Shown: positions 36,071 to 47,620 of the stretch, piece by piece
Position numbering within the stretch: position 1 is the first letter of the stretch
Layout: each line of letters starts with the position of its first letter
Source of the DNA: Actinostola sp. cb2023
Taxonomy: Eukaryota > Cnidaria > Anthozoa > Actiniaria > Actinostolidae
Direction of reading: 5' to 3'
Assembly (NCBI GenBank): GCA_033675265.1
Contig: JAUJYZ010001510.1
Span: 232,001-296,000, forward strand
Length of the DNA stretch: 64,000 nt
Made by a program: the position numbers and the translations under genes
Notes under the pieces: generated by a model
The model's input: the letters and a program-made list of their open reading frames with translations, nothing else
The model's database searches: none
Told to the model about the DNA's origin: nothing

Positions 36071-39000
36071 TGAAACTCGCTCCATGAGTTCTCCACTATA
36101 TATAGGACAGACGTTAACCCAAGCCTACTCTAAATCTATTCCATTTTTGGTTCGCTGTAGCTGTATTTCACCATAATTAATCCGTTAAATTCTCATAAAT
36201 TGGGGCATATTGTAGCATAAACACGAGGATGGTGACACCCTCTTTTTATTCATTTTTGTGGCTACTGTTGCTTAGCAACGAAGCCACTATGCCATCGAGT
36301 GTGTAAGTCCGTAATGTAACAATATAATCTTCGGATAGAGTTCGGGGCCAATCATGAATCGAGGGTTATTAGTCGAGCGGAATCGAGCGAGCGGATGTAG
36401 GTGGTCGACAATCGATCGACGTACAACTTCGACAATTCGGATTGTCGACATTCTATTGATTGATGGAAACGTCGAAGCTACGTTTCGGAGTTTCCATGTG
36501 TTCGCCATTACTCCAGAACATACCAAAGACCAGTGACAAACAGGATGACGTTCATTGACGAAGCGTTTTGCCTTGCAGCGAAATAATTTCATTTCAACGA
36601 ATATCAAAGAGTTTAACTGGGCAATACACTAAACCAAGACTAAACCAATACACTAAACACGGCTGCCAGGAAAACTAATAAATCGTGTATGTGAATTCAT
36701 TTCCTAACTTATTTTTTTACGTAAATAAACAACGAAACATGAGCCTGAGAGTGTCGGCGAGTCGTTGACAACCAGTGAACATGAATAACGAATAACTGTA
36801 TATGAATGTACAGCTTGGGTAAGCAGCCGTGTCTGAGGGGAGAGAGCGTTTATCCATGCTTTTCACCAACATCCTAAAGGATAGTGAGATTGTAGTACGA
36901 TGCGGTTTTCACACTGATCTCAGTACACTTTAATAATAATAACAGTTTTATCTTGACTACTAGACAAGGTCAATCAAAAACAACTCTGCAGTTCTCTTTT
37001 TACTCCTATTATTAATATGAGCATGTGATATTTAATATAATTCTGAACTTTATTACTAACAGTAGCCACATGCAGTCCTCAGTAGACTGCCTATTTTTTT
37101 ATCCCTGTCATACTTTACAAATATGCACAATTTCATTCAATCAATGGTTTCATTTTCCCATCCACGGCTATATAGATGTGATAGTTGTATATGGAGCTAA
37201 AGGTTTTTATTATTATTATTATTGTCATAATGATCCCTATAAACGTGGAAGGGTCACTCGCAGTACCCTTAAGAGGTTGATCATGAAATCGCAGTTTGGT
37301 AACACTTATCGGCCTAAAACGGGCACCGAGTGGCACCGATAAAGTTATCTCGGTACCTTATTTGCCCGTATATAAAATGATGACCTACTTGTCAGGAAAC
37401 TAACTTTCAGTTAGAAATTGTACCATTCAGGGGTAACATTATTTGTTCCGACAAGGTCGAGATTCAGGGACCTTTTAGGAGACATCAGGATGAACGCAGG
37501 ACACGCAGAGCATGAGACAATACAGTCTGTTAATCGCGCTGGCTCAGATCATTTCTTGGGTTATTTATTTCCTATTTGTCCTTACAACGCCTTAAACAAA
37601 TATCAAGGGTTCACTTCAAACAGAAGTCATACAGCGAATTGCGGCACCAGCAACTGTCGGTATTGTATCAAGATGCCAAAGATTTAGACAACAAGTCATT
37701 TTAAGATCAAAACTTAGTGACAGAGCAATGAGATATGATGATCACGCTTTCGTTCAGGCGTTGTTTTTATTCGGGCACTTCCGGAGGAAGCCCGAGTTAT
37801 AAAATACGCTCTTTTTTTTTTATTTTTGGTAGGACACAGAATGCGAAGTATTTCATCGTATCGGTACACCAAATGCGAAGTATTTGATCGTATCGAGTTT
37901 CAAGATTACTCAGCAGATAAGGGAGCGAGCTACACTCCGGTCCCAAAACTCGCTGAAAACCGCTCTAATCGCTAAACAAACGACACACAGAACTCAAGTA
38001 GATATTTGATCTTAGTTTTGAAAGCAGTTTTAGATCTTCAAGCTATTAAAAGGTCAGGATTCTAGTTCATCGTTCGACGACTAGAAGTGGTAGAAGGATG
38101 CCGTCACGCCGTGGTTTCAAAAACCCGTTTAAAAGGTATCCGACAGTGACAGAAGCAGTTGTGTTTAATATGCAGAAGAGAAATGATATTGTATCGAAGA
38201 AGCATGATTGACTGAAAATAGTGCTATTGAAGCCTTTGTAAGTTAAATATATTTAACAAAAACAAACGCGTCTTGAATTACAACGAAGGGCGTTATCAGA
38301 ACCATCTGACCTATGCAACCTCAAGACGTACCGAGTACGTACTGATTCGAGATCTTTATCTATACTCACCGACACATAGTCTCCCTCGTCACGCAACTGT
38401 CATTGCCATGACGTCATAAATGAAACCAGATGTCAGGGTTCAGATTACTGTTGGGGTTCGAATATCTAAAGGTCATCAGAAACAAATACAGACAATAACA
38501 GAGCTTCGGAGAGCTTATAAGCGATACGGAAAATACAAATATTACCAAAAATACTGTCTCTACATGACCTGTTGCCCGTGATCTATGCTCACCGACACAT
38601 AGTCTTCCTCGTCACGCAACTGTCATTGTCATAATGCCCGAGTGCACGCTCATTGAGCGTCTTGTTTACATGTAGTTGAGACAGGATTAATCAAAGATTG
38701 CATCCGAGCAAAAATACGTCCTATATATGTTAGAAATGGAGTGCGTAACTGACGAGTATTTGATGGAAATAATTAACCCCTCTGTGTCGGCCGAAACTAA
38801 GCGGCTTAACAAAACCATCGCGCCTAAGCTTCTGAAGGAGGCAAAGGTCCATCAAGATAACGCAAAGTTCTCATCGTAAAGGGCTGGGATAGAAGACAGT
38901 TGTGTATAACCTCTATGAATGATCGAGGGAAAAAGTAAACTGTTTACCACGTACACTGGATGATGTTCAATTACACCTCGCTTACTTCAGGGGAGTGGTA

Positions 39001-39270
39001 GATAAATCGCGCCCTAAACCAGCACAAAGTGAAAGCCAATGCCTCTAGCTATTATAAAGCGACCAGTCTCAAAAGACATTCCTAAGATTTCGAAGGAGAT
39101 TGACAGGTGCAATCACTGCTACAACTGAGGATACACAACAACAAAATTTCCAAAGTGTCGTGCACGAGATGTGGGAAACGCTACAATCAGGGGACATGAG
39201 GTAGTAGCCGCGCAACCTAATGTGTAGTCCCACACTTGTATGTCATGAGGAATAATAGAGAACCAGACCT
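36071..39270. other. No clear gene; probably decayed repeats
   Basis: No intact ORF that I would defend. A short Cys-containing reading near 37615-37680 (NCGTSNCRYC) could be a retroelement scrap. A direct repeat (CACCGACACATAGTCT) occurs near 38370 and 38590. Confidence 0.4.
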
Positions 39271-39512
39271 AGTGTAAAAGGTGTACCCAATGCAAGCTAG
39301 TTAGATACTGTTTGACATCGTGTGAGAATGAACATTGGGACAAGCATCAAGCACTTTGTCTCAGTCATGTCCGGCAACAGATAAAGATGACGGTTATTAT
39401 ATGAGTCATTTGTCCAGTTCACCCTTTATCGATATCTATCGATTTCGTCCATCTCAAGCGTAGTTCTGGAGGCTACGAATACATCTTGGTGATCGTCAAC
39501 CATTTCAAATAA
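39271..39512 (+). pseudogene. Retroelement remnant: MYND-like finger and Ty3/gypsy-like integrase scrap
   Basis: About 39276-39400 reads KRCTQCKLVRYC...CENEHWDKHQALC, a MYND-type zinc finger pattern. About 39441-39512 reads DFVHLKRSSGGYEYILVIVN, typical of the start of a retroviral/gypsy integrase core, then a stop. The two are in different frames with stops between them, so this is a decayed element. It ends where the 39521 MITE begins. Confidence 0.55.
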
Positions 39513-39520
39513 GTTTGTCG

Positions 39521-39822
39521 GTATACAGCTATTTCAATAAAGGTTGGTGAAGGTTTTGTTGCATCTTGCATGTTGCATACCAAGCCCGAAATGCACTATG
39601 GGCGATGTGAATGGAGTCAGCGAAAGGTCACAACAATATGGACTCTGGGAATTTTCCCAAACTTTGTCTTCGCAATATGGAGCCAGCATCACTTTATTCA
39701 GTATGTGCATGCTGACATTATTTTTACATATGATCCACAATACATTTCGGGCTTGGTATGCAAGATACAACATGCAACATGCAACAAAACCTTCACCAAC
39801 CTTTTTTGAAATAGCTGTATAC
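39521..39822. mobile_element. 302-bp MITE with long inverted arms, TA-type ends
   Basis: GTATACAGCTATTTCAA at 39521 is inverted at 39806-39822, and the arms continue (GGTTGGTGAAGGTTTTGTTG and complement) with small gaps. The ends fit CAGCTATTTCAA flanked by TA. It sits inside a decayed integrase sequence. Confidence 0.7.
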
Positions 39823-40470
39823 TTCGTTTTGTCATTTCTTTTCATTCTTAATAAATCAAAATATTTTAAATTATATATACATCGTGATGATGGTGTTTCA
39901 TTTAAATTGATGGCACACTCTTTTTATTTTTATCATTCAGATCACATATTAAGTAGTATGTAGTAAGTAAAGTAAGTACTAAATTCCCTTTCTAGTTTGA
40001 CAATAAAAAGGAGAAGATGATGTCCGAAGATATCGTTATCATGTCCCTTCATTACATGGCACCCATTACGTCATGACCATAATAATAATATAATAATAAA
40101 CTATATTTATAAAGCGTCATATTCAATATTTGCTCATGGCGCTATTAACCTTAGCTATTAACCTTAGCTATTAACCATAGCTACGTTGATTGATTTCATG
40201 ATTTAGATTGACTGCAATATGTTATCCTTACAGTGTATTTGGTGTAAGACAACACAACGGAAATTGAATTACCATCGCAACTACATTGGAAATATTTACA
40301 ACATGCAATCGTTGCCAAAATTATTGGCACGATGATTAAACAATGTTGAAATTTGTACTTTTGCATTGATCACACTTCTTTGAACACCACTGAATTGTGA
40401 CATGCCCTTTGTCAATGTATTTCTTCCAATGGACCTAACTATATGCAATCCCACATTGAAAGGAGGGGTA

Positions 40471-40482
40471 CGATTATTATTA

Positions 40483-40563
<81 letters not shown>
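40471..40563 (+). repeat. (ATT)n microsatellite
   Basis: About 90 bp of ATT repeats. Confidence 0.9.
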
Positions 40564-40565
<2 letters not shown>

Positions 40566-40642
40566 ACGTTCTTAGAATAGCACATTTCACATTGACGTCT
40601 AAACATGTCAAAAAAGCGTCGTTAATCCACGCCACCGTAGTT

Positions 40643-40719
40643 GCCTCGGTAGCTCAGTGGGTAGAGCACCTGTCATGAAATCGGGGTGCCATGGGTTCGA
40701 ATCGATCCCGCTCGAGGCG
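40643..40719 (+). repeat. tRNA-derived SINE-like sequence
   Basis: The acceptor arms GCCTCGG and TCGAGGC pair, the D-arm GCTC...GAGC is regular, and A box (TAGCTCAGTGGG) and B box (GGTTCGAATC) are clear Pol III promoter elements. The anticodon and T arms are irregular, so it is not a working tRNA. Loop CATGAAA would give TGA as anticodon. It is followed by unrelated sequence and an (AATCAT)n tail, as in tRNA-derived SINEs. Confidence 0.6.
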
Positions 40720-40778
40720 TCTGATTTTTTCCGAACATTTGTTCTGTCTATACTCATCATAGTTTCTTTATCAAGTAA

Positions 40779-40870
40779 TCATAATCATAATCATAATCAT
40801 AATCATAATCATAATCATAATCATAATCATAATCATAATCATAATCATAATCATAATCATAATCATAATC
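40779..40870 (+). repeat. (AATCAT)n microsatellite
   Basis: About 15 units of a 6-bp repeat. Confidence 0.9.
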
Positions 40871-40901
40871 CAATAGTTGTTTGTAGGTCGTGTTGTAATT
40901 C

Positions 40902-41292
40902 ATAATAAGTAAATGCTTGTTTCATCGACCTTGAGTTTATTTTTGAAATATAAACCGAGCTTTCGAGCTACGCGCTCATCTTCAGGGTTACAATGTGTAT
41001 GTAGGCGTCATTAAAACGTTGAAAAAACTAACGAATTTTCTCTTTCACTTATTTTTCCTGTCTGTTCTTGTCATATGTTTGCTCGCGCACCGTAACTTAC
41101 GTGTTTCTTTCTTCTTTTGTTTGATTCTTCCTCGCGCGCTTTGTGTTTGCTCACGCATCCCGTTAGTTTTTTCAACGTTGTAATGACGCCTACATACACA
41201 TTGTAACCCTGAAGATGAGCGCGTAGCTCGAAAGCTCGGTTTATATTTCAAAAATAAACTCAAGGTCGATGAAACAAGCATTTACTTATTAT
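40902..41292. mobile_element. 391-bp palindromic element with 132-bp arms and hammerhead-like cores
   Basis: 40902-41033 and 41161-41292 are inverted copies with a single mismatch seen, around a 127-bp spacer. In the right arm CTGAAGA (41209) - GAGC/GCTC stem - GAAA (41230) fits the hammerhead core CUGANGA...GAAA; the left arm has it on the minus strand. (AATCAT)n repeats flank or nearly flank both sides. Confidence 0.65.
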
Positions 41293-41372
41293 AATCATAA
41301 TCATAATCATAATCATAATCATAATCATAATCATAATAATAATCATAATCATAATCATAATCATAATAATCA
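41293..41372 (+). repeat. (AATCAT)n microsatellite
   Basis: The same 6-bp unit as at 40779, on the other side of the palindromic element, with two AATAAT variants. Confidence 0.85.
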
Positions 41373-41929
41373 GTTCTTATATAGCACATTTCACATTGTC
41401 TCAATGCGCTTTACAACCGATGGAGGACTTTTTCGGGCTGCATATGAAAGTGACATAAAAGCGAGGATTCATAACTTATGGTACGAGCCAATAAGGCGGT
41501 TAATAAGATGTTTATTATATGGCTTCTGTACCAACAAATACACACAAAAAGGATGAGGATTCAACCAAAGAGGTGATATTTAACCAACGAGGCGTTACCG
41601 TCAACCTCTTTTCTATTTATTTTTATATTTTGCTAAAATCCTTCCTTGAATTCTCGAAATTAAAATATTTAAAATGTTCGAGAAAGTTGATGGGAAGATT
41701 TGCTTCGCTCAATCGAAGTTGTCCCTGTATATGCTGACTTTACGCACTCATTCACCATATAAAAACAAAGTCAAAAGTAGGGTTGTGAGCTGGCCGGTAA
41801 CCCTCCAAATCAAAACGCTCAAAATAGGTAGGCTGATCATTACTGTATTTTTGGAAATACAGTGCAGAAAAAGGAAATTAAGTGCGGGTATTTCTCAATG
41901 CTGAAGAGCGAAAATAATATTAAAATCAA

Positions 41930-43470
41930 ACGTTTCCTCGACATTGGTGTTGAAAACATTGCGATATACCGAAGCTATGGATTTTTGATCGAAAAAGAAA
42001 AAGAATGGTGAACAAAATCTGGCGAGAAAGTTGAGGATTCTGTGGTTGAAGTGTGCGCGCTACTGACGCCATACTGACGCCATCGAGCGCGCGCTGGGTT
42101 TAATTTGTTTTCTTCAGAATTTTGGTCTTAATACTCCAAAAATGTTGGCTTAAAATTGTTCATGTATATTATTAAAAGGAAATCATAATGGTTTTGATCG
42201 TGTAATTATTTTGGAATAAATGTGAACGAGTTGGTTTTCAAAGAGCTCAAATTTACTCGCCATACGGACGCCATACGTGCAATTTTAATTAAACTCTTTG
42301 AAAACCCACTCGTACCAATTTATTCCATGCAAATTGAACTCCAAACCATATGATTTTCTTAACAAAAAGAACAGTTTCAACCGTGTTCCGTTAAGTAATA
42401 AAGCACGCAGGAAGTGACGAGAGCAGGGAAGCAGTGAAGGTAGAAACAGCGATTCTCCCTACACTTCTTGAGTCCTCTCGGCACTTCCTCCGTGCTTTAA
42501 TTATTACTGCACGGTTAAGTTGAAGCTGTTCTATTTGCTTAATTACATAGAAACTATGGATTTTTGATAAAAAAGAACAAGAATGGTGAAAAGCAGAAGC
42601 AGAAGCAGTGAAGGGAGAAATAGTGTTTCTCCCTACTTCTTGAGTGCTCTCGGCACATAAGTGCTTTATTACTGAACGGACCACGGTGAAGCTGTTCTAT
42701 TTGCTTTATTAATTATATAGAAACTATCGATTTTTGATCAAAAAAAAACGAACAAAAATGGTGAAAAAATGGCAAGAAAGTTGATGATTCTGTTGTATTT
42801 CTGAATACAATTTTAGCGGGTGAACGTGCTACTGAAGGCCAGTTACGCCATGGAGCGCGCGCTGGGTTTGTCAAGGCTTTTACACAATTTTAGTATTTTA
42901 ATTTTCCTATACAAACAAAACAGCCGAGAAATAGCGTCATCAAACCGTGCTCCGTTCTCTGCTAAAGCATAGTTTTCAGCCAATCAGAGCGCGCGGATTG
43001 ACTTGACTATATAATAATTAACAAATAGAACAGCTTTTTCCGTGTTCCGTTCAGTAATACAGCACGTATTAAGGAAGTGCCGAGAGCACGAAAGAAGTGA
43101 AGGGAGAGCAGGAGCCGTAGGCGAGTGCTCTCCACACTTCTCGAGTGCTCTCCACACTTCTCGAGTGCTCTCCACACTTTTCGAATGCTCTCGACACTTC
43201 CTTTCTCGAGTGCTCTCCACACTTTTCGAATGCTCTCGACACTTCCTGAGTGTTGTATCACTGAACGGAGCACGGGAAAAGCGGTTCTATTAGCTTTATT
43301 ATAGAAACTATGGAATTTTGTTTAAAAAAGAACAAGAATGTACCGGTGAAAAAAATGGCAATGCAAGAAAATGGAGAATTCTGTTGTGTTTTCGAATAGC
43401 ATTTTAGCGAGTGAAGTGCGCGCGCTACTGACGCCAGTTACTCCATCGCGCGCTTGGTTTGTTTTCTTTA
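41930..43470 (+). repeat. Cluster of diverged copies of one interspersed repeat
   Basis: The phrase GAAACTATGGATTTTTGAT with following AAGAACAAGAATGGTGAA recurs near 41968, 42548, 42720 and 43305. GCGCGCGCTACTGACGCC and its variants recur near 42055, 42825 and 43420. Within it, 43120-43252 is a minisatellite of a 20-bp unit (CGAGTGCTCTCCACACTTCT). Part of the same family appears inverted near 49440-49520. Confidence 0.65.
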
Positions 43471-44020
43471 GAATTTTTAAAGTGGATAAATCACGTGACT
43501 TGTTTTGATAATATACTCTGGCGAGGCGCGCAAAGCATGTTAGGTTAACGTCCTTCTTTGTTTAAACCAAACAGCCGAAAAATAGCGTCATCAACTGAAC
43601 CGCGCTCCGTTCTCTGATAAAGCACAGTTTTCACCTAATCAGAGCGATCGGATTGACTTGACTATATAATAGATAATAAATAGAAAACTTCTGAGAGTGC
43701 TTTGTTGAATAATTATATAGAAGTACTTGGAAATTGTAAAAAGAATCTAGAAGTGTTGAGAATACAGCTCGTGATTCTCCTAGCACTTCTGTCGTCTTCT
43801 TGCAATTCCCAAGTACTTCTATAAGTAGAAATATAGTCCATGTTCAAACACTTGAAACTCGTTTATAGAATTAGAAGCACTGATTATTTCTTTAATATTC
43901 GAATTGTTAGCAACGTTTTCTCCTTTTTTTAACAAGAAACACTGATGATAAAATACTTGTAATTGTAACGACATACAGTGTATATATAAACAAAAAAAAA
44001 AAAAAAAAATCAATCAATAA

Positions 44021-44092
44021 TAGCAGAGCGAGGTTTCGATCCTCGGACCTATGGGTTATGGGCCCAGCACGCTTCCACTGCGCCACTCTGCT
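44021..44092 (-). tRNA. Initiator tRNA-Met (CAT), copy 1
   Basis: 72 nt with acceptor AGCAGAG/CTCTGCT, D-arm GCGC, anticodon loop CCCATAA and T-loop ATCGAAA. The A1-T72 pair and the AUCGAAA loop are marks of the eukaryotic initiator. In this copy the base at the end of the anticodon stem is T rather than G, breaking one pair. A long T run (poly-A on the plus strand, 43992-44009) is the Pol III terminator. Confidence 0.9.
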
Positions 44093-44929
44093 TTTTTTAG
44101 GAATTATTCGGTAAGTGTGGCGAATGGTAAAGTCGAGACGTTGCGAGACCGTACTGCGATAAAGTACCAGAGTCGTCACAATTCACCTTGAGTACGTCAG
44201 TCAATAATGCTCTGTAATATTCTTCAATAACATTTTCTATATGCTTCGCTAGGATCTTGTGGGAAATAATAAAAAGGATAATGGAATGCACGCACGTGAT
44301 GTGTTTGATGGTTTTCCTTTGTTAGTGAGATATAATACCGGGCTATCTCCTGGCTACCTCACGTACATTTATTTCTACGTATATTTTTTGTTACAAAATT
44401 GCGTGGTTGTGAATGGTGACGAATTGTGAAGATTCATTTTAGGGATTTATACTTTTCCTTTATATACATACAGTGAAGAATCAGGTTGGGTCAACGAACT
44501 AGATCCTATATTATTCTCCCTTGAGAACCGATACTCCCTGTCTCTGCTTCCAGTCCGCTATATTAGAAAGGACTTACCACAGGTAACCCACCCCAAAACA
44601 ATGAATGCCCTGAAACGATGCGTATGAATGCATGATTGCATTACCATAAGTAGTGGCTGTAATATATGCGGCACAGACAACCTCTATAGGAGTTATTGTA
44701 CGAATAGGAGTCACCTAGTCTGAAATAAGTCATCGCTTATTTGAACTTTTAACTGTTCGAAAGTCAAGTCCTAGTTATCAATGAAATAATAATTCCTCAT
44801 TTGTTTAGTTTGTCTGACCGAGTAATAAATTACTAAATAATTACTAATTATGTTTCTTACCGTGAGCGAGCTTCGAACCTACTTCCTTCGGATTCACTAT
44901 CCGACGGCTTTACTCTTCACACCCTTTAT

Positions 44930-45690
44930 ATATACCCTGCACACCCCTGTACCCATTGCACAACTTTGTATCATACCCTACATACGTTTGTACACCATGC
45001 TCAGCCTTGTATCGTCCCTGCACACCCTTGTATATACCCTACATACGTTTGTACACCATGCTCAGCCTTGTATCGTCCCTGCACACCCTTGTATATACCC
45101 TACACACTTTGTACACCATGCTCAGTCTTGTATCGTCCCTGCACACCCTTGTATATACCCTACATACGTTTGTACACTATGCTCAGCCTTGTATCGTCCC
45201 TGCACACCCTTGTATATACCCTACATACGTTTGTACACCATGCTCAGTCTTGTATCGTCCCTGCACACCCTTGTATATACCCTACACACTTTGTACACAA
45301 TGCCCAGCCTTGTATCGTCCCTGTACACCCTTGTATATACCCTACACACTTTGTACACCATGCTCAGTCTTGTATCGTCCCTGCACACCCTAAAGTATAT
45401 ACTCTACACACTTTGTACACCATACTCAGTCTTGTATCGTCCCTGCACACCCTTGTATATACCCTACACACTTTGTACACCATGCTCAGCCTTGCATGTA
45501 TCGTTCCTGCACACCCTTGTATATACCCTACACACTTTGTACACCATGCTCAGCCTTGCATGTATCGTCCCTGCACACTCTATAGTATATACCCTACATA
45601 CGTTTGTACACCATGCTCAGCCTTGTATCGTCCCCTGCACACCATTGTATATACCCTACACACTTTGTACACGTGCACCATGCTCAATTT
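44930..45690 (+). repeat. About 60-bp minisatellite in unit 1
   Basis: About 13 copies of a unit with TTTGTACACCATGCTCAGCC and GTATATACCCTACA. Confidence 0.9.
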
Positions 45691-46208
45691 ACAAAATCGA
45701 GCGGCCGCGATGTATAACCTTTATGTTTTATTAAAATTTTGATGATATGAAGCAGTTTGGCCGAAAAAATCCGAGTTCAAATCTATCTGCAAATGAGCAC
45801 GATTCTGTATCCGATTGACTGATGTCCTCCACTGATTTCTATTGTAGTTTCCTCGTCAATTATTCATGAATTCGCAAATAATACAAAATGGGAAGTCCAA
45901 GCGTTTTCTCCGGTGGGAAAATAAATTTAATTCAAAGTAAGTATATTGGAAAGAAAGTGTTGAGAATGTTCAGCTCGTACTTCTCCTAACTCTTCTGTCG
46001 TCTTCTTACAATTCCAAGGTACTTCTATAAGTAGTAATATAGAAATTAGAAATTGAACAGTCGTCTTCCTAAGCACTGATTATTTCTTTAATATTCGAAT
46101 TGTTAGCAACGTTTTCTCCTTTTTTTAACAGTTAATAAAATATTTGTAATTGCATGTAACGACATACAGTGTATATATAAACAACAAAATAAAAAAATTA
46201 ATCAATAA

Positions 46209-46280
46209 TAGCAGAGCGAGGTTTCGATCCTCGGACCTCTGGGTTATGGGCCCAGCACGCTTCCACTGCGCCACTCTGCT
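46209..46280 (-). tRNA. Initiator tRNA-Met (CAT), copy 2
   Basis: Same 72-nt structure as copy 1, with the anticodon stem fully paired (CTGGG/CCCAG). A T-rich terminator lies just downstream on the minus strand (TTTTTTTATTTTG). Confidence 0.95.
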
Positions 46281-47114
46281 TTTTGATGACTTATTCGGTA
46301 AGTGTGGCGAATGGTAAAGTCGAGACGTTGCGAGACCGTACTGCGACAAAGTACCAGAGTCGTCACAATTCACCTTGAGTACGTCAGTCAATAATGCTCT
46401 GTAATGTTCTTCAATAACATTTTCTATATGCTTCGCTATCATCTTGTGGGAAATAATAAAAAGGATAATGGCATGCACGCGCGTAATGTGTTTGATGGTT
46501 TTCCTTTGTTAGTGCGATAATACCGGGCTATCTCCTGGCTACCTCACGCGTACATTTATTTATACGTATATTTTTGGATACAAAATTGCGTGGTTGTGAA
46601 TGGTGACGAATTGTGAAGATTCATTTTAGGGATTTATGCTTTTCCTTTATAGACATACAGTGAAGAATTAGGTTGGGTCAACGAACTAGATCCTATATTA
46701 TTCTCCCTTGAGAACCGATACTCCCTGTCTCTGCTTCCAGTCCGCTATATTAGAAAGGAGTTACCACAGGTAACCCACCCCAAAACAATGAATGCCCTGA
46801 AACGATGCGTGTGAATGCATGATTGCATTACCATAAGTAGTGGCCGTAATATATGCTGCACAGACAACCTCTATAGGAGTTATTGTACGAATAGGAGTCA
46901 CCTAGTCTGAAATAAGTCATCACTTCTTTGAATCGAACTTTTAACTGTTCGAAAGTCAAGTCCTAGTTATCAATGAAATAATAATTCCTCATTTGTTTAG
47001 TTTGTCTGACCGAGTAATAAATTACTAAATTATTACTAATTATGTTTCTTACCGTGAGCGAGCTTCGAACCTACTTCCTTTCGGATTCACTATCCGACGG
47101 CTTTACTCTTCACA

Positions 47115-47572
47115 CCTTTATATATACCCTGCACACCCCTGTACCCACTGCACAACTTTGTATCATACCCTACATACGTTTGTACACCATGCTCAGCCTT
47201 GTATTGTCCCTGCACACCCTTGTATATACCCTACATACGTTTGTACACCATGCTCAGCCTTGTATCGTCCCTGCACACCCTAAAGTATATACTCTACACA
47301 CTTTGTACACCATGCTCAGTCTTGTATCGTCCCTGCACACCCTTGTATATACCCTACACACTTTGTACACCATGCTCAGTCTTGTATCGTCCCTGCACAC
47401 CCTTGTATATACCCTACACACTTTGTACACCATGCTCAGCCTTGCATGTATCGTCCCTGCACACCCTTGTATATACCCTACACACTTTGTACACCATGCT
47501 CAGCCTTGCATGTATCGTCCCTGCACACTCTATAGTATATACCCTACACACTTTGTACACCATGCTCAATTT
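47115..47572 (+). repeat. About 60-bp minisatellite in unit 2
   Basis: Seven or eight copies of the same monomer as in unit 1. Confidence 0.9.
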
Positions 47573-47620
47573 TCAAAATCGAGCGGCTGCGATGTATAAC
47601 CTTTATGTTTTAATACAATT

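Larger units (their letters stand above)
43690..45735. repeat. Tandem unit 1 (tRNA-iMet plus spacer plus minisatellite)
   Basis: First of three units sharing more than 1 kb of near-identical spacer. tRNA starts at 44021, 46209 and 48098 give periods of 2188 and 1889 bp. The difference is mainly the minisatellite length. Confidence 0.8.
45736..47620. repeat. Tandem unit 2
   Basis: Homologous to unit 1 throughout, with scattered substitutions and indels. Confidence 0.8.

Noticed and set aside
37418..37687. 89-codon ORF with a small Cys cluster (NCGTSNCRYC)
   Set aside because: Possibly a retroelement scrap, but too short and without a second motif to assign.
44097..44291. Minus-strand ORFs beside each tRNA (MHSIILFIISHKILAKHIEN type), present in all three units
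   Set aside because: They are conserved only as part of the tandem unit, overlap the tRNA, are interrupted or altered between copies, and have no recognisable domain. Conservation follows the duplicated DNA.
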